Source: Streptomyces sp. NBC_01476
GTDB lineage: Bacteria > Actinomycetota > Actinomycetes > Streptomycetales > Streptomycetaceae
Reading direction: 5' to 3'
Length of the DNA stretch: 64,000 bases
NCBI RefSeq assembly: GCF_036227265.1
Contig: NZ_CP109446.1
Span: 7,829,001-7,893,000, forward strand
The position numbers and the translations under genes were made by a program. Shown piece by piece: positions 1-7,960 of the stretch (its first letter is position 1; every line of letters begins with the position of its first letter). A model generated the notes under the pieces. It was given only the letters and a program-made list of their open reading frames with translations, ran no database searches and was not told where the DNA came from.

Positions 1-8
1 CAGGGGAG

Positions 9-191
9 ATGTCAGGACGAGCGAAGCTCGCAGTCGGTGGCGTGGTGGTGGGTCTGATCCTGCTCATCTGGGTGCCGTGGTGGGTGACTTTCCTGATCAT
101 CGTCGGTGTCCCGGTGGCGGCGTACCTGACCCTCGACTCCTCGCAGCGGCGTCGGCTGCGCCGGGTGAGCCGCCGGCAAATCGGTCGCTGA
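9..191 (+). CDS. Small membrane protein of unknown function
   Basis: A 60-residue protein with one or two hydrophobic segments (about residues 8-24 and 27-42) and a strongly basic tail that contains SQRRRLRRVSRRQ. This is the layout of a small inner-membrane protein with a cytoplasmic positive tail. I do not recognise a family. A GGGGAG stretch abuts the ATG with no spacer, which is unusually close. The window begins only eight bases upstream, so a different start cannot be excluded. It stands alone, 68 bases before the MOSC gene, on the same strand. Confidence 0.6.
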   Translation: MSGRAKLAVGGVVVGLILLIWVPWWVTFLIIVGVPVAAYLTLDSSQRRRLRRVSRRQIGR

Positions 192-259
192 CCTGCCGAT
201 ACCCCCGCTAGGCTGCCCAATGCGGTCAGGGCATCCGTTGTGAGGGGAAACGACGCTCC

Positions 260-805
260 ATGAGCATCGGCACAGTCGTCGCGGTGAGCCGCGACGGCGA
301 ACACCGCTTCAGCAAGATCAACCAGGGCAGCATCAGGCTGCTCACCGGCCTCGGCGTGGAGGGCGACGCGCATCTCGGCGTCACCGTCCAGCACCGGAGC
401 CGGGTGGCGCAGGACCCCACCCAGCCCAATCTGCGCCAGGTGCACCTCATCCACGCCGAACTCTTCGACGAGCTGCGCACCGCCGGTTACGAGATCACCC
501 CCGGCGACCTCGGCGAGAACATCACCACCCGCGGCCTGGACCTCCTCGGCCTCCCGGTGGGCACCGTGCTGCGCATCGGGCCCAAGGCGGCGGTGGAGAT
601 CACCGGACTGCGCAACCCCTGCCTCCAGATCGACCGCTTCCGCAGCGGCCTGCTCAAGCGGGTCCTCGGCCACAACGAGGCCGGCGAACTCGTCCGCAAG
701 GCAGGGGTCATGGGCATCGTCCTGGCGGAGGGCGAGATCCGCCCCGGTGACCGGATCCACATCCGGCTCCCCGCGGCCCCGCACCGCCCGCTGGAAAGGG
801 TCTGA
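260..805 (+). CDS. MOSC domain-containing protein
   Basis: A 181-residue protein made almost entirely of a MOSC domain, the C-terminal domain of molybdenum-cofactor sulfurases. Recognisable pieces are GLGVEGDAHLGVTVQHRSR near residues 31-49, GDLGENITTRGLDL near 82-95, and GLRNPCLQID near 116-125 with the conserved cysteine. Stand-alone MOSC proteins are thought to transfer or carry sulfur or molybdenum cofactor in the cytoplasm; the partner is unknown. GAGGGGAAA lies ahead of the ATG. The next gene starts 6 bases after the stop, so the two are probably cotranscribed. Confidence 0.88.
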   Translation: MSIGTVVAVSRDGEHRFSKINQGSIRLLTGLGVEGDAHLGVTVQHRSRVAQDPTQPNLRQVHLIHAELFDELRTAGYEITPGDLGENITTRGLDLLGLPVGTVLRIGPKAAVEITGLRNPCLQIDRFRSGLLKRVLGHNEAGELVRKAGVMGIVLAEGEIRPGDRIHIRLPAAPHRPLERV

Positions 806-811
806 CCTGAG

Positions 812-1414
812 ATGAGTCCCGGCAGCCCGGCGTCGAGAACCGCCGCCGACGTCCGCAGCGTGGCAGAACTGCGCGCGCACACCGCGACCGGTGCCCGCGT
901 GAAATACCTCCCCTTCTGGGGCCACCGGCCCCAGCGCGACGGCACGATCGGCCCGGGCTGCCTCAGCCAGTGGTGGCCCGCTCCCTTCACCGTGGACGGC
1001 ACCACCTACCCCACCGCCGAGCACTGGATGATGGCCGCGAAGGCCCGTCTCTTCGGCGACCGGGATGCCGAGCGGCGTGCCGTCGCCGCCGTCCACCCCA
1101 AGGCCGCCAAGGACGCGGGCCGCACCGTCCGCAGCTTCGACGAGGCGGTGTGGGTCCGCGAACGCTTCGCCCTCGTCACCGAGGGCAGCTTCCACAAGTT
1201 CGCCGCCCACCCTGACCTGCGTGCCTTTCTGCTCGGCACCGGCAGCCGCGTCCTGGTGGAGGCCAGCCCCGTCGACCGGATCTGGGGCATCGGTCTGGCC
1301 GCGGACGACGAACGTGCCACCAGCCCTTCCCAGTGGCGCGGACTGAACCTGCTGGGTTTCGCCCTGATGGAGGCGAGAAGCCGCCTGGCAGCCGCCGACG
1401 GCGAACACGCGTGA
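812..1414 (+). CDS. NADAR family N-glycosidase
   Basis: A 200-residue NADAR (YbiA-like) protein. The family signature is clear: FWGH around residues 34-37, TAEHWMMAAKARLF around 69-82, PKAAKDAG around 95-102, and WGIGLAADDE around 154-163. Characterised members cleave N-glycosidic bonds in early riboflavin intermediates, and others remove ADP-ribose from guanine. Which activity this one has cannot be read from the sequence. The preceding MOSC gene is only 6 bases upstream, while the following flavoprotein is 43 bases downstream on the same strand. Confidence 0.85.
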   Translation: MSPGSPASRTAADVRSVAELRAHTATGARVKYLPFWGHRPQRDGTIGPGCLSQWWPAPFTVDGTTYPTAEHWMMAAKARLFGDRDAERRAVAAVHPKAAKDAGRTVRSFDEAVWVRERFALVTEGSFHKFAAHPDLRAFLLGTGSRVLVEASPVDRIWGIGLAADDERATSPSQWRGLNLLGFALMEARSRLAAADGEHA

Positions 1415-1457
1415 CCGAAGCGCGCGCGGAGCACCGAGAGATGGGGACCGGGGAAGA

Positions 1458-2837
1458 ATGACCGAACGCATGGTCGTGGTCGGCGGCGACGCCACCGGGA
1501 TGTCCGCCGCCTCCCAGGCCCGCCGCCGCAGATCCGCCGGCGAACTCGACATCGTCGCCTTCGAACGCGGCCGCTACACCTCCTACTCCGCCTGCGGCAT
1601 CCCGTACTGGATCGCCGGCGACACCACGGGCCCCGATCAGCTCACCGCCAGGACCGCCGCCGAGCACCGGGCCCGCGACATCGACGTACGCCTCGGGACC
1701 GAGGTCACCGAACTGGATCCCGCGGCCGGCCGGGTGCGTACCCGGGACGCCGACGGCCGTGAGGAGTGGACCGGTTACGACCACCTGGTGATCGCCACCG
1801 GAGCCGTGCCCGTACGACCGCCGGTCCCCGGCATCGACGCGCCCGGTGTGCACGGTGTGCAGACACTCGACGACGGAGAGGCCGTCCTGCTGGGCCTCGA
1901 CCGGTCGGAGGTGCGCCGGGCCGTGGTGGTCGGGGGCGGCTACATCGGGGTCGAGATGGCCGAGGCGATGCTGCGGCACGGCCTGGACGTCACCCTCGTG
2001 GACCGCGCGGAGCAGCCGGTGAGCACTCTCGACCCGGACATGGGCCGGCTGGTCCGTGAAGCCCTGGAGGGGCTCGGCGTACGGGTCGTCTCCGGCGCCG
2101 CCGTCCGTGAGGTGCTGACCGGCGCCGACGGGCGGGTGCGGGCAGTGGTCACCGAGGCAGGCGAGTTCCCCGCGGACATCGTGGTGCTCGGCCTCGGCGT
2201 GCGCCCCGGCACCGACCTCGCCCGGGCGGCCGGTCTGCCGCTCGGCGAGCACGACGGGCTGCTCACCGACCGCTCGATGCGGGTCCGCGGCACCGAGCGG
2301 ATCTGGGCCGGCGGCGACTGTGTGGAGGTGCTCAATCTGGTCTCCGGCACCCTGCAGCACATCCCGCTCGGCACCCACGCCAACAAGCACGGCCGGATCA
2401 TCGGCACCAACATCGGCGGCGGCTACGCCACCTTCCCCGGGGTGGTCGGCACCGCGGTGAGCAAGGTCTGCGACGTGGAACTGGCCCGCACCGGCCTGAA
2501 GGAGTCGCAGGCACGAGCGGCGGGACTGGACTTCGTCACCGCCGTCATCGAGTCCACCAACCGGGCCGGCTACTACCCGGACACGGCCAGGATGACCGTC
2601 AAGATGCTGGCCGAACGCGGCACCGGCCGGCTGCTCGGCGTCCAGATCGTAGGGCGTGAGGGGGCGGCCAAGCGGGTCGACGTCGCCGCGGTCGCCCTCA
2701 CCGCGGGCATGACGGTCGGGCAGATGGTCGACCTCGACCTCGGCTACGCGCCGCCGTTCTCCCCCGTGTGGGACCCGGTGCTGGTCGCGGCGCGGAAGGC
2801 GGCGGACACGGTGGCCGCGGACATCAGGAACTCGTGA
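1458..2837 (+). CDS. FAD-dependent pyridine nucleotide-disulfide oxidoreductase, CoA-disulfide-reductase type
   Basis: A 459-residue flavoprotein with an N-terminal FAD fold, a central NAD(P)H fold (VVVGGGYIGVEMAEAM near residues 154-169) and a C-terminal dimerisation domain (LDLGYAPPFSPVWDP). Cys46 in SYSACGIPY sits where CoA-disulfide reductases and NADH oxidases of this family carry their single redox cysteine. The first nucleotide-binding loop is GGDATGMS, where GGVAAGMS is usual. GGGGAAGA precedes the ATG. Likely roles are reduction of CoA or persulfide disulfides, or NADH oxidation. Its last 14 bases overlap the convergent gene on the other strand. Confidence 0.85.
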   Translation: MTERMVVVGGDATGMSAASQARRRRSAGELDIVAFERGRYTSYSACGIPYWIAGDTTGPDQLTARTAAEHRARDIDVRLGTEVTELDPAAGRVRTRDADGREEWTGYDHLVIATGAVPVRPPVPGIDAPGVHGVQTLDDGEAVLLGLDRSEVRRAVVVGGGYIGVEMAEAMLRHGLDVTLVDRAEQPVSTLDPDMGRLVREALEGLGVRVVSGAAVREVLTGADGRVRAVVTEAGEFPADIVVLGLGVRPGTDLARAAGLPLGEHDGLLTDRSMRVRGTERIWAGGDCVEVLNLVSGTLQHIPLGTHANKHGRIIGTNIGGGYATFPGVVGTAVSKVCDVELARTGLKESQARAAGLDFVTAVIESTNRAGYYPDTARMTVKMLAERGTGRLLGVQIVGREGAAKRVDVAAVALTAGMTVGQMVDLDLGYAPPFSPVWDPVLVAARKAADTVAADIRNS

Positions 2838-3837
2838 CGGTCTCGGCGCCCGCGAGCCTGCCGAGGGCTTCCAGCAGCGGTGGGAGCGAGGGTCCCCGGC
2901 CGACCGGCAGCACCTCTCCTGGCATCGCGTCCAGCAGCAGGAAGGCCATGTCGTCGGTGCGCGCGACCAGGCTCCAGCCGGGGCCGTCGGCGCGGACCGC
3001 GCCGTAGGTGGTCCGCACCCGGCCGGGTGGCGGCGGCTCCCGCAGGTAGGCCTCGGCGGCGGCCAGTGCCCGGCGGACCGGCGTCCGCGGCTCGGAGCCG
3101 GTCTCCGCGGGGGGATCAGGTGCGGGTTCGGTTTCGGCGGCCTTGGCGGGTTCGTCGTCGCCCGGTTCGTCCTTGCCGGGTCCGTCTTTTGCGGCCCGGT
3201 CCGTCGCGGCTGGGGCATCCGCGGCTCGGTCCGTCGCAGCTGGGTCCTCCGCGGCTGGGTCCTCCGCGGGTGCGGACTTCGCCGGCGCGGCCCCGGGTCC
3301 GCCCTCGGGGGCGGTCTCCCGGCCGCCGGAGGGCTCGTCGGGCTCTTCCAGGGCGGCGAACTGGTCCCGCCACTCCCGCCAGTGGATCGCGATCTCGTCG
3401 GCGCCCAGCCGCCGCTGGGCCGGCCCCCACACCGAGGTGTCCGGTGGTGTGAGCGCGGGCCGGCCTGCGGTCTCCTCGTCCGGGTCGAACGGCTCGGGTA
3501 TGCCGGGCACGGCGACCGCGATCGGCAGCGGCCACCCCGGCAGGGAAGCGGCCATGCTCTCCTCGTCCGGCGAGAGGTCGTACTCCAGTCCGCAGTCCCA
3601 GGCGGCCAGCGCGCACGCCACCATGGCCGCGTCGGTCGTCGCCACCGTCCAGCGCGCGCCCGTGCCGTCCTGCCCGAACACCAGGCCGTAACCCGCGCCC
3701 AGCGGTTCGAGGCCCAGCCCGGCGCACGCGGTCGGATAGTCGTCGCCCAGCACACCGGGGAACTGTCCTGGCGTCAGCATCGCCGCGGTCAGTACGAACA
3801 GCGCGTCGTCGTTCTGCGCGATCTCGTCCGCGGCCAT
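2824..3837 (-). CDS. Hypothetical protein with two conserved ends and a repetitive acidic linker
   Basis: A 337-residue protein I do not recognise. The first 160 residues look globular (ADEIAQNDDALFVLTAAMLTPG at the start) and the last 80 look like a second small domain (VRTTYGAVRADGPGWSLVARTDD). Between them lies a 90-residue Ala/Asp/Glu/Pro linker built from imperfect repeats of AATDRAA and AAEDPA. There is no signal peptide or membrane segment. The ATG at 3837 is preferred over an upstream ATG at 3855 because GAGGGAG sits 7 bases before it. Confidence 0.65.
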   Translation of the reverse strand: MAADEIAQNDDALFVLTAAMLTPGQFPGVLGDDYPTACAGLGLEPLGAGYGLVFGQDGTGARWTVATTDAAMVACALAAWDCGLEYDLSPDEESMAASLPGWPLPIAVAVPGIPEPFDPDEETAGRPALTPPDTSVWGPAQRRLGADEIAIHWREWRDQFAALEEPDEPSGGRETAPEGGPGAAPAKSAPAEDPAAEDPAATDRAADAPAATDRAAKDGPGKDEPGDDEPAKAAETEPAPDPPAETGSEPRTPVRRALAAAEAYLREPPPPGRVRTTYGAVRADGPGWSLVARTDDMAFLLLDAMPGEVLPVGRGPSLPPLLEALGRLAGAETVTSS

Positions 3838-3993
3838 CCGCTCGCTCCCTCTCATTCCGGTCCGCGCACCCTAACCAGTGGGTAACCTCCGCGTCGAGGG
3901 GTCGCGGGCCGGACATCGCTCCGGGCGGGACGGTCGGGCCGCTCGGGCTGCCCGGAGCGGTGTCCGGTCCGCGACCGGCAAGCGGGGAGCGCC

Positions 3994-4629
3994 CTATGCC
4001 CTGACCGCCACTGCCAGATAGCGCTGGTCGGAGTCGTCGAGCAGCGCCAACTCCCAGCCGGCGCCGCCGAGCAGTCTCCCCAGCCGCGGTTGCGCGCGTA
4101 CGTCGCCGGGGTCCAGCGTGTGGCCGCGGCGGGCGGCGAGGGCGACCCGGCCGAGCGGATGGAAGAGGGCAAGCCGCCCGCCGGGCCTGGTCACCCGGGC
4201 CAACTCCCGTAGTCCCGCCGCCGGGTCGGGCAGATGATTGACCAGTCCGGCGGCGAAGACAGCGTCGAAACAGCTGTCCCGGAACGGCAGTTGACGGCTG
4301 TCCGCCTCGATCAGCACGCCCGAGCCGTGCCGTCCCAGGGCCGTCGCCTCGCGCAGCATCTCCGGGGTCAGGTCGACGCCGACGACCGTGCCGGCCGGTC
4401 CGACCACCGTCCGCAGCGGCGGCAGCGCACGGGCCGTGCCGCATCCGGCGTCGAGCGCCCGGTCGCCCGGCCGCAGGCCGAGTTCGCCGACCGCGGCGGC
4501 GTAGGCCGGGGCGTCATCGGGGAAACGCTTCTCCCACCGGACGGCCTTCGGTCCGAAGAATCCTCTGACCTGTTCCCGGTTGCCGCGTCCGGGATGGTGC
4601 CCTGTCTCCATGGGGTCGCTGGTGGCCAT
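3994..4629 (-). CDS. SAM-dependent class I methyltransferase
   Basis: A 211-residue methyltransferase of the Methyltransf_11 type. Motif I is ALDAGCGTARAL near residues 45-56. The next acidic strand is VVGVDLTPEML, followed by EADSRQLPF, CFDAVFAAGLVNHL and RVTRPGGRLALFHPL. The substrate cannot be inferred. The open frame reaches back to 4713, but those extra codons lie inside the divergent YnfA-like gene and have poor start context, so ATG at 4629 is chosen. Only 13 bases separate this start from the ATG of that divergent gene. Confidence 0.82.
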   Translation of the reverse strand: MATSDPMETGHHPGRGNREQVRGFFGPKAVRWEKRFPDDAPAYAAAVGELGLRPGDRALDAGCGTARALPPLRTVVGPAGTVVGVDLTPEMLREATALGRHGSGVLIEADSRQLPFRDSCFDAVFAAGLVNHLPDPAAGLRELARVTRPGGRLALFHPLGRVALAARRGHTLDPGDVRAQPRLGRLLGGAGWELALLDDSDQRYLAVAVRA

Positions 4630-4642
4630 GCACCATGGTGGC

Positions 4643-4978
4643 ATGATCACGCTGCGTTCCGTCGCTCTCTTCGTCCTCGCCGCCATCCTGGAGATCGGTG
4701 GCGCCTGGCTCATCTGGCAAGGAGTGCGCGAGCACCGCGGGTTCGCCTGGATGGGCGCCGGAGTGGTCGCGCTCGGTCTCTACGGCTTCGTGGCCACGCT
4801 CCAGCCGGACGCCGCCTTCGGACGCATCCTGGCAGCCTACGGCGGGGTGTTCGTGGCCGGATCGCTGGTCTGGGCGGCTGTCGCGGACGGTTACCGGCCG
4901 GACCGGTTCGACGTCATCGGCGCGGTGATCTGTCTGCTCGGGGTGGGAATCATCATGTACGCGCCACGTGGAAATTGA
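4643..4978 (+). CDS. YnfA family membrane protein
   Basis: A 111-residue protein with four predicted membrane helices and the YnfA family pattern: FVLAAILEIGGAWLIWQ near residues 8-24, GFVATLQPDAAFGRILAAYGG near 48-68, and DVIGAVICLLGVGIIMYAPR at the end. YnfA proteins resemble small multidrug resistance transporters and have been linked to efflux, but the function is not settled. The start leaves only 13 bases to the divergent methyltransferase, so its promoter must lie inside that gene or the transcript must be nearly leaderless. Confidence 0.85.
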   Translation: MITLRSVALFVLAAILEIGGAWLIWQGVREHRGFAWMGAGVVALGLYGFVATLQPDAAFGRILAAYGGVFVAGSLVWAAVADGYRPDRFDVIGAVICLLGVGIIMYAPRGN

Positions 4979-5141
4979 CTACGCACGAGTCGCTCTCGTT
5001 GCTTGACGTCTCCTTGGCCACTCTGTTCCCAGCCGCCTCGTAGGGGTGCGGGAGTTGATCATGGTCAACCGCAGAGAGGGGGTTGCCGTAGCGGGCAGTC
5101 CGTACCAGGCTGCGTAGCGCAGTGGAGACGGGAGGTGGGCG

Positions 5142-5543
5142 ATGACGGTGAGCAACGGGCTCGCGTGGTTGCTGGATGACCTGACGCAGCGCGTGCCGCA
5201 TGTGCAGCACGCGATGGTTCTGTCCAACGACGGGCTGGTCACGGGCACCAGTGGCGACCTCGACCGTCCGACGGCCGAACATCTGGCGGCTGTCTCGTCC
5301 GGCTTCCACAGCCTCGCCAAGGGCGCGGGGCGTCACTTCGGGACCGGTGGCGTCCGGCAGACCATGATCGAATTCGATGAGGGCTTCCTCTTCGTGACCG
5401 CGGCGGGGGACGGCAGCTGCCTGTCCGTGCTGAGCGGGATGGAGGCGGACGTCGGCCAGGTCGCCTATGAGATGACGCTGCTGGTGCACCGGGTGGGAGA
5501 GCACCTCGGGGTGCCGCCGAGGCAGCCGGGGGCGCCTTTCTGA
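5142..5543 (+). CDS. Roadblock/LC7 domain protein
   Basis: A 133-residue roadblock/LC7 protein (LAWLLDDLTQRVPHVQHAMVLSNDGLV at the start). In Streptomyces such proteins are usually the second member of 'conservon' operons, where they partner a small GTPase and a membrane sensor kinase. Here the usual neighbours are absent, so this is an orphan copy. GGGAGG precedes the ATG by 8 bases. The protein is cytoplasmic and probably a dimerising regulator of a GTPase encoded elsewhere. Confidence 0.85.
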   Translation: MTVSNGLAWLLDDLTQRVPHVQHAMVLSNDGLVTGTSGDLDRPTAEHLAAVSSGFHSLAKGAGRHFGTGGVRQTMIEFDEGFLFVTAAGDGSCLSVLSGMEADVGQVAYEMTLLVHRVGEHLGVPPRQPGAPF

Positions 5544-5650
5544 GCCTCTGGGGCCGGTGGGTGGACGGTTCCCGGAGCGGTTCGGTGGGCGGGTGTCCTC
5601 CGCCGGAGAAGTTATCCACAGGCGCTCGGCGGCGGGCTCGGTCCTCGCGC

Positions 5651-5673
5651 TAGATTGGTCACTGTCAGTGATC
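5651..5673 (+). promoter_or_regulatory. Candidate -10 element followed by a palindrome
   Basis: TAGATT at 5651-5656 resembles a -10 hexamer. It is directly followed by GGTCACTG-T-CAGTGATC (5657-5673), an inverted repeat with 7 of 8 arm positions matching, 18 bases before the start codon at 5692. Its position at the transcription start suggests a repressor or autoregulator site. No matching -35 was found. Confidence 0.4.
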
Positions 5674-5691
5674 GAGATGCGTGGGGGAGTG

Positions 5692-7071
5692 ATGGCAGTG
5701 AAGACGGTGGGGACGGCCAGGGCGGGTGGCGCGAGTGGCGTCGGCGGTGTCGGCGGGAGGGCCCGCACGGCCGGGACGACTCGGAAAGTGGCTGCGGCGC
5801 GGGGCGTGAAGCCGGTGCGGGCGGCCAGGGAGTCGCGGGGACCAGGAGGGACGAAGCCGCCGGTCCTGCGGGCTCCGGCGGTGAAGAGGACCTCGGGGGA
5901 GCGGGCGGGGACGGCGGGTGGCGCGCCGCCGCCCGGCACCGGGCCGGACACCCGGGAGTTGCTGAGCCTCGGGCAGGCCCGGGATGAACTCGGCCTGGAC
6001 TACGACGAGTTCGACGTGGCACTGCAGACCGGCGAAGTGCCCTGCGTGGTCTGCGGACCGGGCCAGTGGAAGGTGCCGGCCGACGTGGTGGCCCGGCTCC
6101 GCTCGGCGCCGGACCACCCCGCGCCGCTGCTCGCCCGGCTGCGGCTGGTGAGCAGCGACGGCGCGGCCGGACTGCTCGGGGTCGGCCGGGAGCGCTTCGT
6201 ACGGCTTGCCAGAGCCGGACACCTCCGCCCGGTCCGCTGGTACGTCAATCAGTACCGGGCCGTGGTGTGGTTGTACCTCGCCCGGGAGATCCAGGAGTTC
6301 GCCGACCGGGACCCGGCGCTCCTGCACGGGCCGCTGCCCGCGGGGCTCCGAGAAGCGGTGGCGGCCGGCGAGGACGAGCGTCCCCGCGGCTGGCGGGCCC
6401 GCCGCGCCGCCCAGCTCGTGCGGGACGCCTATGACGCGTGGGAAGAGGCCGCTGTCTGGGCCGCGCTGCTCGGCCCGGAGATCGTCACCGACGCCGTGCC
6501 CGACGCCTATGAGCGCGGTCATCTGCGCAGACTGCGTGCGGAGTTGCCGCCGGGCCGGGTCGGCCGCGCCACCGCCGAGCAGATCAGGGAACTGACGGTG
6601 GCGGACGACCCGGACGAGATCGCCCGGGGCCTGCTCGCCCTGTCCGACGCCCTCGGCAGGGCGCGGGCCTTGCGTCCGGCCCCTCGCCCGGCACCGGATC
6701 CGTTCCTGTCACGGGAACCGTCCCCTCCGGCGGAACGGTCCCTCGAACCTGAACGGTTTATCCTGTCGGAGCGGCGGCGCGCACTGCCTGCGCAAGCCGG
6801 GGTGCCTGTGCCTGCCGGACTGCCTGCGCAAGCCGGGGTGCCTGTGCCTGCCGGACTGCCCGCGCAAGCGGTGCCGCCCGAGTCCGCCGGACCGCGCCGG
6901 CTCACTGCAGGGTCGGGCGGGCGGCGGGGGCTGCGGCGGCTGCTGCTCGGCCGGCGGTCAGCCGCCGATCTTCCGGAAGAGCCCTTCCTGCATCACGGAC
7001 ACCAGCAACCTGCCCTGGCGGTCGAAGATCTGGCCGCGGGCCAGGCCCAGGGCGCCGGTCGCGACGGGTGA
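5692..7071 (+). CDS. Hypothetical protein with DNA-binding-like central region
   Basis: A 459-residue protein that starts with a basic Ala/Gly/Arg-rich segment (about residues 1-85), continues with a compact region containing ELLSLGQARDELGLDYDEFD and a second similar block (AAGLLGVGRERFVRLARAGHLRPV), and ends in a low-complexity tail. Each block resembles a short helix-turn-helix or excisionase-like fold (inference). I believe this belongs to a streptomycete DUF (possibly DUF6397) but cannot confirm it. GGGGGAG sits just ahead of the ATG. Its 3' end overlaps the convergent thioesterase gene by 114 bases. Confidence 0.6.
   Translation: MAVKTVGTARAGGASGVGGVGGRARTAGTTRKVAAARGVKPVRAARESRGPGGTKPPVLRAPAVKRTSGERAGTAGGAPPPGTGPDTRELLSLGQARDELGLDYDEFDVALQTGEVPCVVCGPGQWKVPADVVARLRSAPDHPAPLLARLRLVSSDGAAGLLGVGRERFVRLARAGHLRPVRWYVNQYRAVVWLYLAREIQEFADRDPALLHGPLPAGLREAVAAGEDERPRGWRARRAAQLVRDAYDAWEEAAVWAALLGPEIVTDAVPDAYERGHLRRLRAELPPGRVGRATAEQIRELTVADDPDEIARGLLALSDALGRARALRPAPRPAPDPFLSREPSPPAERSLEPERFILSERRRALPAQAGVPVPAGLPAQAGVPVPAGLPAQAVPPESAGPRRLTAGSGGRRGLRRLLLGRRSAADLPEEPFLHHGHQQPALAVEDLAAGQAQGAGRDG
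6784..6868 (+). repeat. 36-bp tandem repeat inside a coding region
   Basis: Two perfect copies and a third partial copy of a 36-bp unit starting CTGCCTGCGCAAGCC (copies begin at 6784, 6820 and 6856). It encodes LPAQAGVPVPAG repeats in the tail of the preceding hypothetical protein. The unit is a whole number of codons, so copy number could vary without a frameshift. Confidence 0.85.
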
Positions 7072-7824
7072 CTCCTGCTGGTAGAGGAACCACTCGTCGG
7101 TCCGGAAGGGCCGGTGGAACCACATGGCGTGATCCAGTGACGCCGTGTCGAAGCCGCGCGGGCCCCACAGGGGTTCGACCGGCACCCGCACCGCGTCCAG
7201 CAGCATCATGTCGCTGGCGTAGGTGAGCGCGCAGGTGTGGACGAGCGGGTCGTCGCCGAGCGGCCCCACCGCGCGCATCCACACCGCGCTGCGTGGCTCG
7301 GCGCCCTCGATCTCCTCGGGCGTCCAGCGCAGCCGCTCCACATACCGGATGTCGAACGCGACCCGGCGGCCCATCCGCTGCAGCGCCTCCGGCATTTCTC
7401 CCAGATGGGCACGGAGTTCGTCGCCGAGTTTCGGCAGATCCTCCGGGCCCGGCACCTCGGGCATCGGCAACTGGTGCTCGAAACCCGGTTCCGGCTGATG
7501 GAAGGAGGCTGTCAGATTGAAGATCGTCCGACCCTGCTGGATGGCCACCACCCGGCGGGTGGTGAAGGTCCGGCCGTCCCTGACCCGTTCGACCTGGTAC
7601 ACGATCGGCACCCCGGGGCGGCCCGGCCGCAGGAAGTACGCGTGCAGCGAGTGCACCGGCCGGTCCCCGTCGGTGGTGCGGCCCGCCGCGACCAGCGCCT
7701 GCCCGGCGACCTGCCCGCCGAAGACCCGCTGCAGCCGCTCGTCGGGGCTCAGACCGCGGAAGATGTCCTGCTCGATCCGTTCCAGGTCGAGCAGTTCCAC
7801 CAGCCCCTCGGCCGCGTTGCTCAT
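6958..7824 (-). CDS. tesB: Acyl-CoA thioesterase II (TesB-like)
   Basis: A 288-residue double-hotdog thioesterase. It carries LVELLDLERIEQDIFRG at the start, RVFGGQVAGQALVAAGRT around residues 35-52, VHSLHAYFLRPGRPGVPIVY around 60-79, and the C-terminal half with SLDHAMWFHRPFRTDEWFLY. TesB-type enzymes hydrolyse medium and long acyl-CoAs in the cytoplasm. The ATG at 7824 begins at the normal family N-terminus; the reading frame upstream to 7935 is low-complexity and unlikely to be translated. The 3' end overlaps the convergent hypothetical gene by 114 bases. Confidence 0.92.
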   Translation of the reverse strand: MSNAAEGLVELLDLERIEQDIFRGLSPDERLQRVFGGQVAGQALVAAGRTTDGDRPVHSLHAYFLRPGRPGVPIVYQVERVRDGRTFTTRRVVAIQQGRTIFNLTASFHQPEPGFEHQLPMPEVPGPEDLPKLGDELRAHLGEMPEALQRMGRRVAFDIRYVERLRWTPEEIEGAEPRSAVWMRAVGPLGDDPLVHTCALTYASDMMLLDAVRVPVEPLWGPRGFDTASLDHAMWFHRPFRTDEWFLYQQESPVATGALGLARGQIFDRQGRLLVSVMQEGLFRKIGG

Positions 7825-7960
7825 CGCACTGCCTCTCTCCGCCGCACTTTCCGCTCTCTCCGCACGTTCCGGCCGGTCCGTAGTCCCCGGCCCAGCCGTC
7901 CGGCCCGTCCGGTCATGGGCCGTCCTTCCGGTCACGCCGGTGTCCCCGGTCGCACCCGGG

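Noticed and set aside
1176..3755. Long minus-strand open frame opposite the flavoprotein gene
   Set aside because: It shadows clear coding regions in a GC-rich genome; its product is low-complexity Arg/Pro/Ala with no domain.
6958..7071. Frameshift or truncation at the 114-base convergent overlap
   Set aside because: Both proteins keep coherent ends: the thioesterase ends at the family's usual C-terminus and the other frame stays open to a clean stop.
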